Part shown: piece by piece, positions 1 through 6,914 of the stretch
Layout: the number at the start of each line of letters is the position of its first letter
How positions within the stretch are numbered: the stretch's first letter is position 1
Assembly: GCA_020631675.1 (NCBI GenBank)
Contig: JAHDGT010000025.1
Span: forward strand, 1-18,689
Direction: 5' to 3'
DNA length: 18,689 nucleotides
From: Bacteroidota bacterium
GTDB lineage: Bacteria; Bacteroidota; Bacteroidia; Chitinophagales; UBA2359
The notes under the pieces: model-generated
What the model was told of the DNA's origin: nothing
The model's input: the letters and a program-made list of their open reading frames with translations, nothing else
Database searches by the model: none
Translations under genes and position numbers: made by a program

Positions 1-63
1 CCGCCACGTAGGCACTCACTCCCCATCTATCCCATTTAGTACCACTCCTATCCCTTGCGCGGG
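1..63 (-). repeat. Structured intergenic repeat, copy A (5' part only)
   Basis: Read on the minus strand, this begins CCCGCGCAAGGGATAGGAG and continues TGGTA, the same 5' end as the complete copies at 9034, 12153 and 17600. After an arm unlike those of the other copies come the conserved AGTGAGTG internal-loop string, GCCTACGT (predicted 5' strand of the inner stem) and GGCGG, the first bases of the conserved apical sequence, where the window ends. The family then predicts CCCAGAGGTAGCCA followed by ACGTAGGC just outside the window. The copy points away from the lipoprotein gene whose start lies 33 bp beyond it. No protein is encoded. Confidence 0.8.
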
Positions 64-96
64 ATCTTGGGAAATCACACTTAAAACACAACCAAA

Positions 97-576
97 ATGA
101 AAAACCATATCCGTTTTATGGGCATGCTATGCCTTTTGCTCACCATCATCGCATGTAAAAAAGATTGCGAAGAAAACCATACGGATACCAACAAAAGCAT
201 GAGTGATTTGCTGCTCAATGATGAAGGCTGGTATGCCTATGCGCACACCTATTATGAAGAAGGAGAAGAAGCGGAATTCAATTACGAATCGCAGCCCCAT
301 TTATTCCTGCATTTCGCCAATGCTGTTCGTTTTGATGAAGATGGGCAATGCATCTTGAGCTATTCTGATGGCAGTCAGCCTTTACCATCGGCATTGGATC
401 AGACCTATTACGAATGGTATGAACTCAGTGAAGATTCTATCGCTTTGAACTTATTTTCGAATCCTTATACGGACGTACACGTCAAAGCGATCAGCGAAAC
501 CCAGCTTTGGCTAAGCCATGCTTATGGTAACGGGATCTATGAATACAAGCTATACCCGATTGTGCTAGTAGATTGA
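97..576 (+). CDS. Small lipoprotein of unknown function
   Basis: This is a 159-residue protein with a short basic N-terminus, a hydrophobic stretch (residues 7-19) and a lipobox ending IIAC, with Cys20 as the expected lipidated residue. The residues after the cysteine (KKDCEE) resemble the Lys-Asp/Glu-rich signal that sends Bacteroidota lipoproteins to the cell surface, so an outer-membrane, possibly surface-exposed, location is inferred. The mature part is acidic and rich in Tyr, Glu and Asp, with no repeat or catalytic motif that I recognise. The ATG sits at the beginning of the signal peptide, which supports the start. It is followed by a repeat element rather than a co-directional partner at close range, so it is probably monocistronic. 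Function unknown. Confidence 0.8.
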   Translation: MKNHIRFMGMLCLLLTIIACKKDCEENHTDTNKSMSDLLLNDEGWYAYAHTYYEEGEEAEFNYESQPHLFLHFANAVRFDEDGQCILSYSDGSQPLPSALDQTYYEWYELSEDSIALNLFSNPYTDVHVKAISETQLWLSHAYGNGIYEYKLYPIVLVD

Positions 577-590
577 TTCCTGCGATATTG

Positions 591-795
591 TTAAGCCGCC
601 AAAGTAATTTTCATTGTAACTATTTTGGTTGGGGCTTTTGAGATAAAAAATCAAGCTTTTTGTTCTTAGACGAAGCTCTTTTTGAGAGGCATCGCAGCGC
701 GCTGGCTGGAAAGAAAGCTGAAGTATAAGGGCAAAAAGGTATTTTTAAGCCAAAATTGCTCAACCTAAACAGTTACTTTACCTTTGGCGGGTTAA
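591..795. repeat. MITE-like inverted-repeat element, long copy
   Basis: The ends are imperfect inverted repeats. TTAAGCCGCCAAAG at 591-604 pairs with CTTTGGCGGGTTAA at 782-795 (13 of 14), and inside these GTAACTATTTTGG at 617-629 pairs with CCTAAACAGTTAC at 764-776 (11 of 13). TTAA lies at both outermost edges and could be a target duplication, though TTAA is itself palindromic. The interior has no open reading frame. Its right inner end (749-776) matches 17823-17850 at 24 of 28 positions and its left inner end starts with the same GTAACTATTT as 17796-17805, so it belongs to a dispersed family. It fills almost the whole gap upstream of moaD and must contain or border that operon's promoter. 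Confidence 0.6.
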
Positions 796-807
796 AGTTT
801 TTATATC

Positions 808-1074
808 ATGACTGCTAAGAAGCATATTTCCATCAGTTTATTCGGCGCACTTAAAGAAGATTTAGGCGGCAAAAGCCAGATGCAATTTCAACTGACTGAA
901 GGCACTACAAGCATCAGTGTTAAGGAATTGCTGGAAACCCTTGTTCTGCTTTACCCCGAAGTGAAGTACCTTCCGGTCTGTAAAGTAGCGGCGAATTTAG
1001 ATGTGGTAACAGATGACAGCATGATAAAAGCAGGTGATGAGCTTGTCTTGATGCCACCCTTCGCAGGAGGGTGA
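808..1074 (+). CDS. moaD: Molybdopterin synthase sulfur-carrier subunit MoaD
   Basis: MoaD is the small ubiquitin-like subunit of molybdopterin (MPT) synthase. Its C-terminal glycine is thiocarboxylated and donates sulfur to cPMP to build the dithiolene. The 88-residue product has the family size and ends in FAGG, the diagnostic Gly-Gly tail, preceded by the usual hydrophobic LVLMPP strand. It is the first gene of a seven-gene cluster, 25 bp ahead of moaE, its enzymatic partner. The E1-like activator MoeB needed to charge the tail is not in the window. ThiS is the other Gly-Gly family of this size, but the moaE and moaA neighbours settle the assignment. Confidence 0.93.
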   Translation: MTAKKHISISLFGALKEDLGGKSQMQFQLTEGTTSISVKELLETLVLLYPEVKYLPVCKVAANLDVVTDDSMIKAGDELVLMPPFAGG

Positions 1075-1099
1075 ACACTATTGATTTTGAGTTTTTTAC

Positions 1100-1522
1100 A
1101 TGGAAAGATTGATCGAAATAGTGGATGGCTCCCCCTTGGACTTGATGACTTACCACACTTTTTTACAACATGTAGAAAGTGGAGCTACGACAACTTTTCT
1201 TGGATCCGTACGCGATAAAAACGAAGGGAAAAGTGTAAGCCTATTGCGCTTTGAAGCCTATGAAGCCCTCGCAATAAAAGAAATGCGTCGACTAGCGGAT
1301 GAAGCAGCTGCAAAATGGGCGATTCATAAGTTGGTCATGGTACACGCAACAGGTGACAAAGTACTGGGAGACCCTGTGGTGTTCATAGGAGTATCCACCA
1401 AGCACAGAGCCGCGGCCTTCGAAGCTTGCCGCTTCTTGATCGACGAGCTAAAAAAACAAGTGCCCATTTGGAAGAAGGAGTTTTATGCAAATGGCAGCAG
1501 TTGGATCAATGCGCATCCTTAG
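1100..1522 (+). CDS. moaE: Molybdopterin synthase catalytic subunit MoaE
   Basis: MoaE is the large subunit of MPT synthase and converts cPMP to molybdopterin using the MoaD thiocarboxylate, in the cytoplasm. The 140-residue product matches the family. Visible signatures are GSVRD (35-39, Arg38), KHRAAAFEA (101-109, His102-Arg103) and KKQVPIWKKE (118-127). In the last, Lys118 and Lys125 align with the two catalytic lysines of the E. coli enzyme (Lys119 and Lys126), so it looks active. The gene lies between moaD (25-bp gap) and moaA (30-bp gap), consistent with one transcript. Confidence 0.95.
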   Translation: MERLIEIVDGSPLDLMTYHTFLQHVESGATTTFLGSVRDKNEGKSVSLLRFEAYEALAIKEMRRLADEAAAKWAIHKLVMVHATGDKVLGDPVVFIGVSTKHRAAAFEACRFLIDELKKQVPIWKKEFYANGSSWINAHP

Positions 1523-1552
1523 TTAAACACTAATCAGTAAGTCGTTTTATCT

Positions 1553-2536
1553 GTGATCATTGATCAACATAATAGGGTAGTGGATTACCTCCGTTTGGCG
1601 GTGACCGACCGATGCAATCTGCGCTGCAATTACTGCATGCCCGCGGAAGGGATCGACTTTGCCCAACGCGAAGATCTACTTAGTATAGCCGAGATGATCC
1701 GCCTAAGTGAGTTAATGGTGAGCATGGGCGTTAAAAAGATCCGCATAACAGGTGGTGAGCCATTCGCCAGAAAAAACCTCATGACCTTACTGAACGTATT
1801 GGCGGAATTGAAAGGAATTGAAAATATTTCGATCACAACAAATGCCAGCCTGATCGGTCCCTACATCAACGAATTGAAAGCATTGGGGATACGGAACATT
1901 AATGTAAGTATAGATGCTATAGACCCTGTTCGCTTTTTTCAGATCACTCGTCGCGACCTATTTGAAACGGTTATGACTAACTTTCATCGCTTGATCGAAG
2001 CTGGCTTTGCCGTGAACCTGAATTGTGTGGTGCTTTCCAAGCAGAATACAGCGGATATTCTACCTATGCTCAAGTTGAGCGAGCAGTACCCTATTAGTGT
2101 ACGCTTCTTAGAAGAAATGCCTTTTAATGGCGGTTCGCAAGCGTTCAATGGTATTGAGTGGAATCATACGCGCATATTGGAGCACATTAAAACCGTTTAC
2201 CCCAATCTGATTCAACTCCCTGCTGCTAAATCTTCCACTTCTGTCAATTATACGGTTGAAGCTTGGAAAGGACGTTTTGGTATCATCCCTTCCTTTAGTC
2301 GTACTTTTTGCGGAACATGCAATAGGTTACGGGTATCTGCCAAAGGAGACCTGATCACTTGCTTATATGCCGACCCTTCACTTAATTTAAGAAGCCTAAT
2401 TCGTGAGGGGGCGAGTGATGCAGAATTACAATCAGCTATAGTAAAAGCTGTAAAAAGCAAGGCGAAAAACGGTTTTGAATCAGAACGATTGGCTCAAGGA
2501 GCGACCAATACTTCAATGGCATCTATTGGTGGCTAA
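1553..2536 (+). CDS. moaA: GTP 3',8-cyclase MoaA (radical SAM)
   Basis: MoaA catalyses the first committed Moco step, radical-SAM cyclisation of GTP to 3',8-cyclo-GTP, which MoaC turns into cPMP. The 327-residue protein has the N-terminal radical-SAM cluster motif CNLRCNYC (Cys21, Cys25, Cys28), the SAM-binding GGEP (67-70) and the C-terminal cluster ligands Cys253, Cys256 and Cys270 that bind the GTP-side 4Fe-4S cluster. It ends in Gly-Gly, as active MoaA proteins do. The start is GTG; it places the LRLAVTDRC segment at the usual distance from the N-terminus, and no better ATG exists upstream. It is followed after 24 bp by moaC, its pathway partner. Confidence 0.95.
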   Translation: MIIDQHNRVVDYLRLAVTDRCNLRCNYCMPAEGIDFAQREDLLSIAEMIRLSELMVSMGVKKIRITGGEPFARKNLMTLLNVLAELKGIENISITTNASLIGPYINELKALGIRNINVSIDAIDPVRFFQITRRDLFETVMTNFHRLIEAGFAVNLNCVVLSKQNTADILPMLKLSEQYPISVRFLEEMPFNGGSQAFNGIEWNHTRILEHIKTVYPNLIQLPAAKSSTSVNYTVEAWKGRFGIIPSFSRTFCGTCNRLRVSAKGDLITCLYADPSLNLRSLIREGASDAELQSAIVKAVKSKAKNGFESERLAQGATNTSMASIGG

Positions 2537-2560
2537 TTTGAACCAGTTCATAGTTTTAGC

Positions 2561-3043
2561 ATGACTAAAAAAACACTATCTCATATCAATGATACAGGCG
2601 AAGCCAGTATGGTGGATGTTTCGCATAAGGTGAAAACGACTCGGATGGCTATGGCCAGTGGTATGATTCATTTTCCAGCTGAGGTATTCGCACAATTAAG
2701 TGCTGATGGCTTTTTGAGTAAGAAAGGGAGTATCTTTCAAGTGGCACAGATCGCGGGCATACAAGCAGTGAAAAAAACAGCGGATCTGATTCCGCTTTGC
2801 CATCCATTGGCACTCTCAAAGATCAATATTCAGATTCAGCCAGTTTCAGATCAAAATGCACTGCTTATTGAGTGTATGGTGAAATGCAGGGAGCGCACTG
2901 GCGTGGAAATGGAAGCCCTGACAGGAGTAAGTGTTGCTGCTTTGACCATTTATGATATGTGCAAAGCACTGAGCCACGACATCAAGATCAGTACTATTCA
3001 ACTAGAGCAAAAAACAGGAGGAAAAAATGACTTCGAACGATAA
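2561..3043 (+). CDS. moaC: Cyclic pyranopterin monophosphate synthase MoaC
   Basis: MoaC rearranges the MoaA product into cPMP. The 160-residue protein has the family landmarks in order: MVDVSHK (17-23), KKTADLIPLCHPL (71-83), GVEMEALTGVSVAAL (114-128) and YDMCKA (131-136), in which Asp132 and Lys135 correspond to the conserved catalytic pair, then KTGGK near the C-terminus. Length is typical. The 3' end overlaps the start of mobA by 17 bp in another frame, suggesting translational coupling of the two. Confidence 0.95.
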   Translation: MTKKTLSHINDTGEASMVDVSHKVKTTRMAMASGMIHFPAEVFAQLSADGFLSKKGSIFQVAQIAGIQAVKKTADLIPLCHPLALSKINIQIQPVSDQNALLIECMVKCRERTGVEMEALTGVSVAALTIYDMCKALSHDIKISTIQLEQKTGGKNDFER

Positions 3044-3641
3044 TAAAGTAGAATTGTACGGATTGGTCTTATCAGGCGGTAAGAGCACACGCATGGGCAG
3101 GGATAAAGGACACATCACTTACCACCAAGACAAGCCCCAGCAAGAGTATTTATACGAGCTATTAGATGCTTATTGCAGTAAGACATTCATGAGTGTTCGT
3201 TCTGAACAAACAAGAGCACTTCCGGATCACTTCAACTACATCACGGATAATAATCAGTATCGCGGACCATTCAATGGCATGCTGTCTGCTCATGACGCCT
3301 ATCCGAATGTGGCTTGGTTAGTATTGGCTTGCGACCTCCCATTAATGGATGAAGCGAGTATTCAACAATTGATCCAAGAACGTTCTAATAGCCATATGGC
3401 TACGGCCTTCGCACGTAGAGAAGAAAACCCACTACCAGAACCTTTATGCGCCATTTGGGAGCCACAAGCCTTGCAGCAAGCTAAAGCCTTTTTAGACGCT
3501 CAACAAAGTACCTGCCCGCGTAAATTTTTGATCAATAATGCTACTAAATTGACCCATCCCGCAAAAGATGAAGTATTGTTCAATGCCAATGCATTAGCGG
3601 ATTACGAAGAGGCGAAACGCTTGATCGCTGAACAAGAATGA
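3027..3641 (+). CDS. mobA: Molybdenum cofactor guanylyltransferase MobA-like
   Basis: MobA attaches GMP from GTP to Mo-molybdopterin to form the guanine dinucleotide cofactor used by DMSO-reductase-family enzymes. The 204-residue product shows the nucleotidyltransferase signature LSGGKSTRMGRDKG (15-28), the metal-binding ACDLPLM (101-107, Asp103) and PEPLCAIW further on. It has a polar N-terminal extension of about ten residues before the first strand. It starts inside the end of moaC and ends 8 bp before the transporter gene. A cytidylyltransferase (MocA) is the alternative within this superfamily and cannot be strictly excluded from motifs alone, but the Moco operon context favours MobA. 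Confidence 0.88.
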   Translation: MTSNDNKVELYGLVLSGGKSTRMGRDKGHITYHQDKPQQEYLYELLDAYCSKTFMSVRSEQTRALPDHFNYITDNNQYRGPFNGMLSAHDAYPNVAWLVLACDLPLMDEASIQQLIQERSNSHMATAFARREENPLPEPLCAIWEPQALQQAKAFLDAQQSTCPRKFLINNATKLTHPAKDEVLFNANALADYEEAKRLIAEQE

Positions 3642-3649
3642 GTTAAAAA

Positions 3650-4432
3650 ATGACCCCCTTTGAAATAACTGGCTTAGGTGCTGCTTTCTTTTTGATCGCA
3701 ACGCTTTATTCCTCCGCAGGATTTGGTGGTGGCTCTAGTTACATTGCGCTATTGGCTTTATGTCTGACTGATTTCTATTGCATTCGCAGTCTTGCCTTGC
3801 TTTGTAATCTATTGGTGGTGGGCGGCAGCACCTACCTTTTCTTCAAAAACGGACATGTGAATTGGAAGTCTTTTCTGCTTTTTGTGCTGGCTAGTATGCC
3901 CTTGGCTTTTATGGGCGCAAGCCTCCGATTAGAAGAAGAGTTGTTCTTTAGTCTGCTGGGTATGACGCTCATTGCGGCCGCTATAGCACTCTTCTTACAA
4001 ACACGACAAAAGCCTTCAAAGGATCATAGCTGTATTGAAAAGCAGAACTTATACCCCCTATACTTGAGTCCCCTTATAGGAGGTGGTATTGGTTTTCTTT
4101 CTGGCTTAGTGGGCATCGGTGGAGGTATTTTTCTATCTCCAATATTACACTATATGCACTTTGATCGCGCCATACGAATAGCCGCATTAGCCAGCTTCTT
4201 TATCTTAGTCAATTCTATAGCTGGGATCGGGGGCTTATTGTTAGCAGGCACTTTCCAAGTGCCCGTGTCATTGCTGCTCGTTTTAGGCATATGTGTATTT
4301 TTAGGCGGACAATTGGGGGTAAGAACCAGCCTTAAAGTACTTGGTCCGATCGCCTTGAAACGCATCACCGCATTATTGGTATTGGTAGTGGGTGTACGGG
4401 TGTTATTGGTGAGTGGAATGGGACTGTTATAG
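3650..4432 (+). CDS. TSUP (TauE/SafE) family membrane transporter
   Basis: This is a 260-residue integral membrane protein with about eight hydrophobic segments, arranged as two halves that each carry the glycine-rich signature of the TSUP family: SAGFGGGSS (22-30) and SGLVGIGGGIFLSP (151-164). A charged cytoplasmic-type linker (118-132) separates the halves. Known TSUP members move sulfite, sulfonate-derived anions or other sulfur compounds across the inner membrane; the substrate here cannot be read from sequence. Its position 8 bp after mobA and before moeA, inside the Moco operon, suggests a role tied to Moco chemistry, such as sulfite handling for a molybdoenzyme or oxyanion movement. 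That link is inference only. Confidence 0.85.
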   Translation: MTPFEITGLGAAFFLIATLYSSAGFGGGSSYIALLALCLTDFYCIRSLALLCNLLVVGGSTYLFFKNGHVNWKSFLLFVLASMPLAFMGASLRLEEELFFSLLGMTLIAAAIALFLQTRQKPSKDHSCIEKQNLYPLYLSPLIGGGIGFLSGLVGIGGGIFLSPILHYMHFDRAIRIAALASFFILVNSIAGIGGLLLAGTFQVPVSLLLVLGICVFLGGQLGVRTSLKVLGPIALKRITALLVLVVGVRVLLVSGMGLL

Positions 4433-4457
4433 GCACTGTATTTTACCTCTATAAAAA

Positions 4458-4473
4458 GCGACCACAGGGTCGC
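4458..4473. repeat. Short hairpin between the TSUP gene and moeA
   Basis: GCGACC at 4458-4463 and GGTCGC at 4468-4473 form a perfect 6-bp stem with a 4-nt ACAG loop, in a 60-bp gap of an otherwise tightly packed operon. The following CCCCTACA gives it the look of a widely dispersed palindromic repeat seen in many bacteria (from memory, unverified). There is no T-run after it, so a terminator is unlikely; it may trim or stabilise the mRNA. Confidence 0.45.
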
Positions 4474-4492
4474 CCCTACATTACCTCATTAT

Positions 4493-5707
4493 ATGATCAG
4501 CTACGAAACTGCTTTAGCACACGTTATATCACACCCAAAAGATTATGGTGAAGAAACGGTCAGCCTGCAAGAGAGCTGCGGTCGGGTCTTGGCTGAGGAT
4601 CTTTTCGCCGATCGAGACTTCCCGCCATTTGATCGTTCCACCAAAGACGGTATCGCGATCAGCTTCGATGATTATGCTGCTGGGCAAAGACGGTTTCCCA
4701 TCGAAGGCGTGGCCGCAGCAGGCAGTCCGCACTTAGCATTAGAAAAAGCTGGACAATGCTTAGAGGTAATGACCGGTGCCATGTTGCCTAAAGGCTGTGA
4801 TACCATCATTATGTACGAGCAGGTAGATATAGCAAATGGCATTGCCAGCATAAAAGAGAATCATACCCACCAGCAAGGCAAAAACATACATCCTCAAGCC
4901 AGTGATGCCCCAAAAGGGAGCTTGCTTTTAGCCAAAGGCAAGCTGATCAGCTCGGCAGAAATAGGGGTACTTGCTACGCTCGGCAAAAGTGAGGTTATAG
5001 TAAAAAAAACGCCTCATATAGCGGTCATTTCAACAGGTAATGAGCTAGTACCTATTGAACGAACACCCCTTGCGCACCAAATACGCAGTTCCAATAGCAG
5101 TAGCTTGCAAAGCGCATTGAATCGCCTACACATTTCTGCTGAAGTGCTTCACCTTAACGATCAGCCCGAACAACTCCGCCTACGCATTGCCGAGCTTTTA
5201 GAAACTAAAGACATACTGATCCTAAGTGGAGGTGTATCTAAAGGTAAATTCGATTTCTTGCCTGAGGTGTTTGAGCAATTAGGTGTGGAGAAAATCTTTC
5301 ACCGAGTCAAGCAACGTCCGGGGAAACCTTTCTGGTTTGGGCAGCATACCGCTAGTAACACCTTGATCTTTTCTTTTCCGGGCAATCCCAATTCCACCTT
5401 TATCAATTTCCATTTGTACTTCTTGGCTTGGTGGCGAAAAAGCATGGGGCTGAATGAAAACCGCATCTTTGTTCAGTTAGCGGAAGCAATGCCTGCCAGT
5501 GCTTCGCTTTGCCGTTTTCAACAAGTACGGATCAGCTATAGTGATACGGGTATGCTCTTGGCTAATAAAGTGGTCAGTAGTGGTTCTGGGGATCTGCTAC
5601 GGCTTACTCAAAGTAGTGGCGTTTTGTGTTTACCCCCGAGAGCGCATGACTATGAGGAAGGGGAGGTCTGTGCGTATATTCCGTTCTTGAAGCCTTATAC
5701 TGGGTAA
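4493..5707 (+). CDS. moeA: Molybdopterin molybdenumtransferase MoeA
   Basis: MoeA inserts molybdate into adenylylated molybdopterin in the cytoplasm. The 404-residue length is typical. Motifs in order are PFDRSTKDGIA (45-55, with Asp52 at the position of the essential Asp of the usual MDGYA motif), MTGAMLPKGCDTII (92-105), STGNEL (179-184), SGGVSKGKFD (244-253), PGKP (275-278) and PGNPNSTF (295-302). The motifs depart somewhat from the enterobacterial consensus, but no key acidic residue is missing. It is the last gene of the cluster, 60 bp after the TSUP gene. A MogA/MoaB-type adenylyltransferase, normally its partner, is not present here. Confidence 0.94.
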   Translation: MISYETALAHVISHPKDYGEETVSLQESCGRVLAEDLFADRDFPPFDRSTKDGIAISFDDYAAGQRRFPIEGVAAAGSPHLALEKAGQCLEVMTGAMLPKGCDTIIMYEQVDIANGIASIKENHTHQQGKNIHPQASDAPKGSLLLAKGKLISSAEIGVLATLGKSEVIVKKTPHIAVISTGNELVPIERTPLAHQIRSSNSSSLQSALNRLHISAEVLHLNDQPEQLRLRIAELLETKDILILSGGVSKGKFDFLPEVFEQLGVEKIFHRVKQRPGKPFWFGQHTASNTLIFSFPGNPNSTFINFHLYFLAWWRKSMGLNENRIFVQLAEAMPASASLCRFQQVRISYSDTGMLLANKVVSSGSGDLLRLTQSSGVLCLPPRAHDYEEGEVCAYIPFLKPYTG

Positions 5708-5808
5708 AGAAAGTTATCAGACAAATGCAATGCTGTTGAGGCTTTGCTTAAATTTCTCCGTGTTGTTTCGTGCTCTTCTTTCTTATTGGTTAATTGATTT
5801 TGAAAATC

Positions 5809-5865
5809 AAGACTTTGCTGACCACAAAGAACGAAGTACACAAAGGAGCACAAAGTCTTTTTTAA
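5809..5865. terminator. Possible terminator between convergent genes
   Basis: AAGACTTTG (5809-5817) and CAAAGTCTT (5851-5859) are perfect 9-bp inverted arms, followed on the plus strand by a T-run (5858-5863). The loop is long (33 nt) and contains three copies of CACAAAG (5823, 5839, 5849), so efficiency is uncertain. It lies between moeA (plus) and the sulfotransferase gene (minus), where a terminator is expected. Confidence 0.45.
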
Positions 5866-5901
5866 GGCTTCTGGCTAAATCATTTTATCTAAAAACTTAG
5901 T

Positions 5902-6813
5902 TTACATTGTGCGCTCTTCTATCCAATGCATCAGGTCACGCTCTAAAAGTGCGGATAGCTCGGACACTTCTTCTTTAAACTGCTCATTTAGTCTTTCACG
6001 AGTTTCTTTACGCATAGGGCGTCTTTCTTCATAAGTCGTATTAACAGACCATAATTTATCTAAAACAAACGAGCGCAGTTTTTTGCTTGGCAAAAGCACT
6101 TTAGCCATTTTAATGAGTAGGGGAGACCGTTGCTTTAACACATCCCTAAGCCAAGCAAATCTGATGCGTTTATTCGGATTTACCCGTGCGAAATCTATGG
6201 CTTTGTCTGCCCTGATGCCTAAGAAGCTCACTACTTCCTGAAAAACTTTGGCGGTATTCGCTTTAAAGTCGTCGTAAACAATGATTTTCATTTGTTCAGG
6301 AGGGAACACAGTTTGGTAGCGTTTGATCTGCTCGCTAAATAAAGGCACTTGTGAATAGTGCAAGCCCTCATAGGGACAGCCAATATTAGGGGGGATGTTT
6401 TTTCCTGCTTTCCTTTCTTCTTCGGCTGCTAATGCTGCTTCAAAATCTTGAATGTTTTCATTGCCAGCATATAACTGTTGACTGTGTAAGGAGTATAGCA
6501 GATCCTTAGGAGAACGAAGCATGATGATGATCTTTGCCTTTGGGTTGACGCTATGAATTTCTTTTGCAGCGGTTTGCGAGTATAGATACCAGACCGAAGC
6601 GTCTCCTGAAAGCTGCTCACTTTTTGCTTCCCTATATAAAGACGCATAATAATCCGCTTCCATTCTCGCTTGACGGAAGGTGAAATCTTGCCCGAAAAAG
6701 TACAACTCCTTAGGTGCTAAGAAGACGGAAGGCTGTGCTTGTAGGTAAGTATACAAGGCAGTAGTGCCACATTTGGGCGCACCAACAATGAAAAAATCAG
6801 GACAAAAACTCAT
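5902..6813 (-). CDS. PAPS-dependent sulfotransferase domain protein
   Basis: This 303-residue protein has the fold signature of PAPS sulfotransferases. It begins FFIVGAPKCGTTAL, so the 5'-phosphosulfate-binding loop lies at residues 11-20 with Lys14. The 3'-phosphate motif is R100-SPKDLLY-S108 at the end of a hydrophobic strand (IIIMLR). Such enzymes transfer a sulfuryl group from PAPS to a carbohydrate or other acceptor, and the N-terminal arrangement resembles heparan-sulfate/glycan-type bacterial enzymes. The acceptor is unknown. There is no signal peptide, so it is likely cytoplasmic. It lies 101 bp after the PDZ gene on the same strand but is separated from it by a terminator, so it probably has its own promoter. 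Confidence 0.88.
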   Translation of the reverse strand: MSFCPDFFIVGAPKCGTTALYTYLQAQPSVFLAPKELYFFGQDFTFRQARMEADYYASLYREAKSEQLSGDASVWYLYSQTAAKEIHSVNPKAKIIIMLRSPKDLLYSLHSQQLYAGNENIQDFEAALAAEEERKAGKNIPPNIGCPYEGLHYSQVPLFSEQIKRYQTVFPPEQMKIIVYDDFKANTAKVFQEVVSFLGIRADKAIDFARVNPNKRIRFAWLRDVLKQRSPLLIKMAKVLLPSKKLRSFVLDKLWSVNTTYEERRPMRKETRERLNEQFKEEVSELSALLERDLMHWIEERTM

Positions 6814-6850
6814 AATGCGAATTTAGCCTTCGTACTTAGGATATGAAAAC

Positions 6851-6880
6851 AAAAAAGAGCGATACAAACGTACCGCTCTT
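6851..6880 (-). terminator. Rho-independent terminator of the PDZ protein gene
   Basis: On the minus strand the sequence at 6880-6855 folds into an 11-bp stem with one mismatch (AAGAGCG paired with CGCTCTT, plus three more pairs) and a 4-nt loop. It runs directly into six T residues (complement of 6851-6856). It lies 35 bp after the stop of the 6915-8828 gene and before the sulfotransferase start. Confidence 0.8.
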
Positions 6881-6914
6881 CTATGTCTGTTAAAAGCCTT
6901 AAAAAAGACTCGTT

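Noticed and set aside
577..807. A Moco riboswitch upstream of moaD
   Set aside because: The region is accounted for by the inverted-repeat element; I do not see the Moco-motif architecture and could not run a covariance model.
5823..5855. Three CACAAAG units as a regulatory direct-repeat array
   Set aside because: Spacing is irregular (16 and 10 bp) and the region lies between convergent gene ends, so a low-complexity or terminator loop explanation is simpler.
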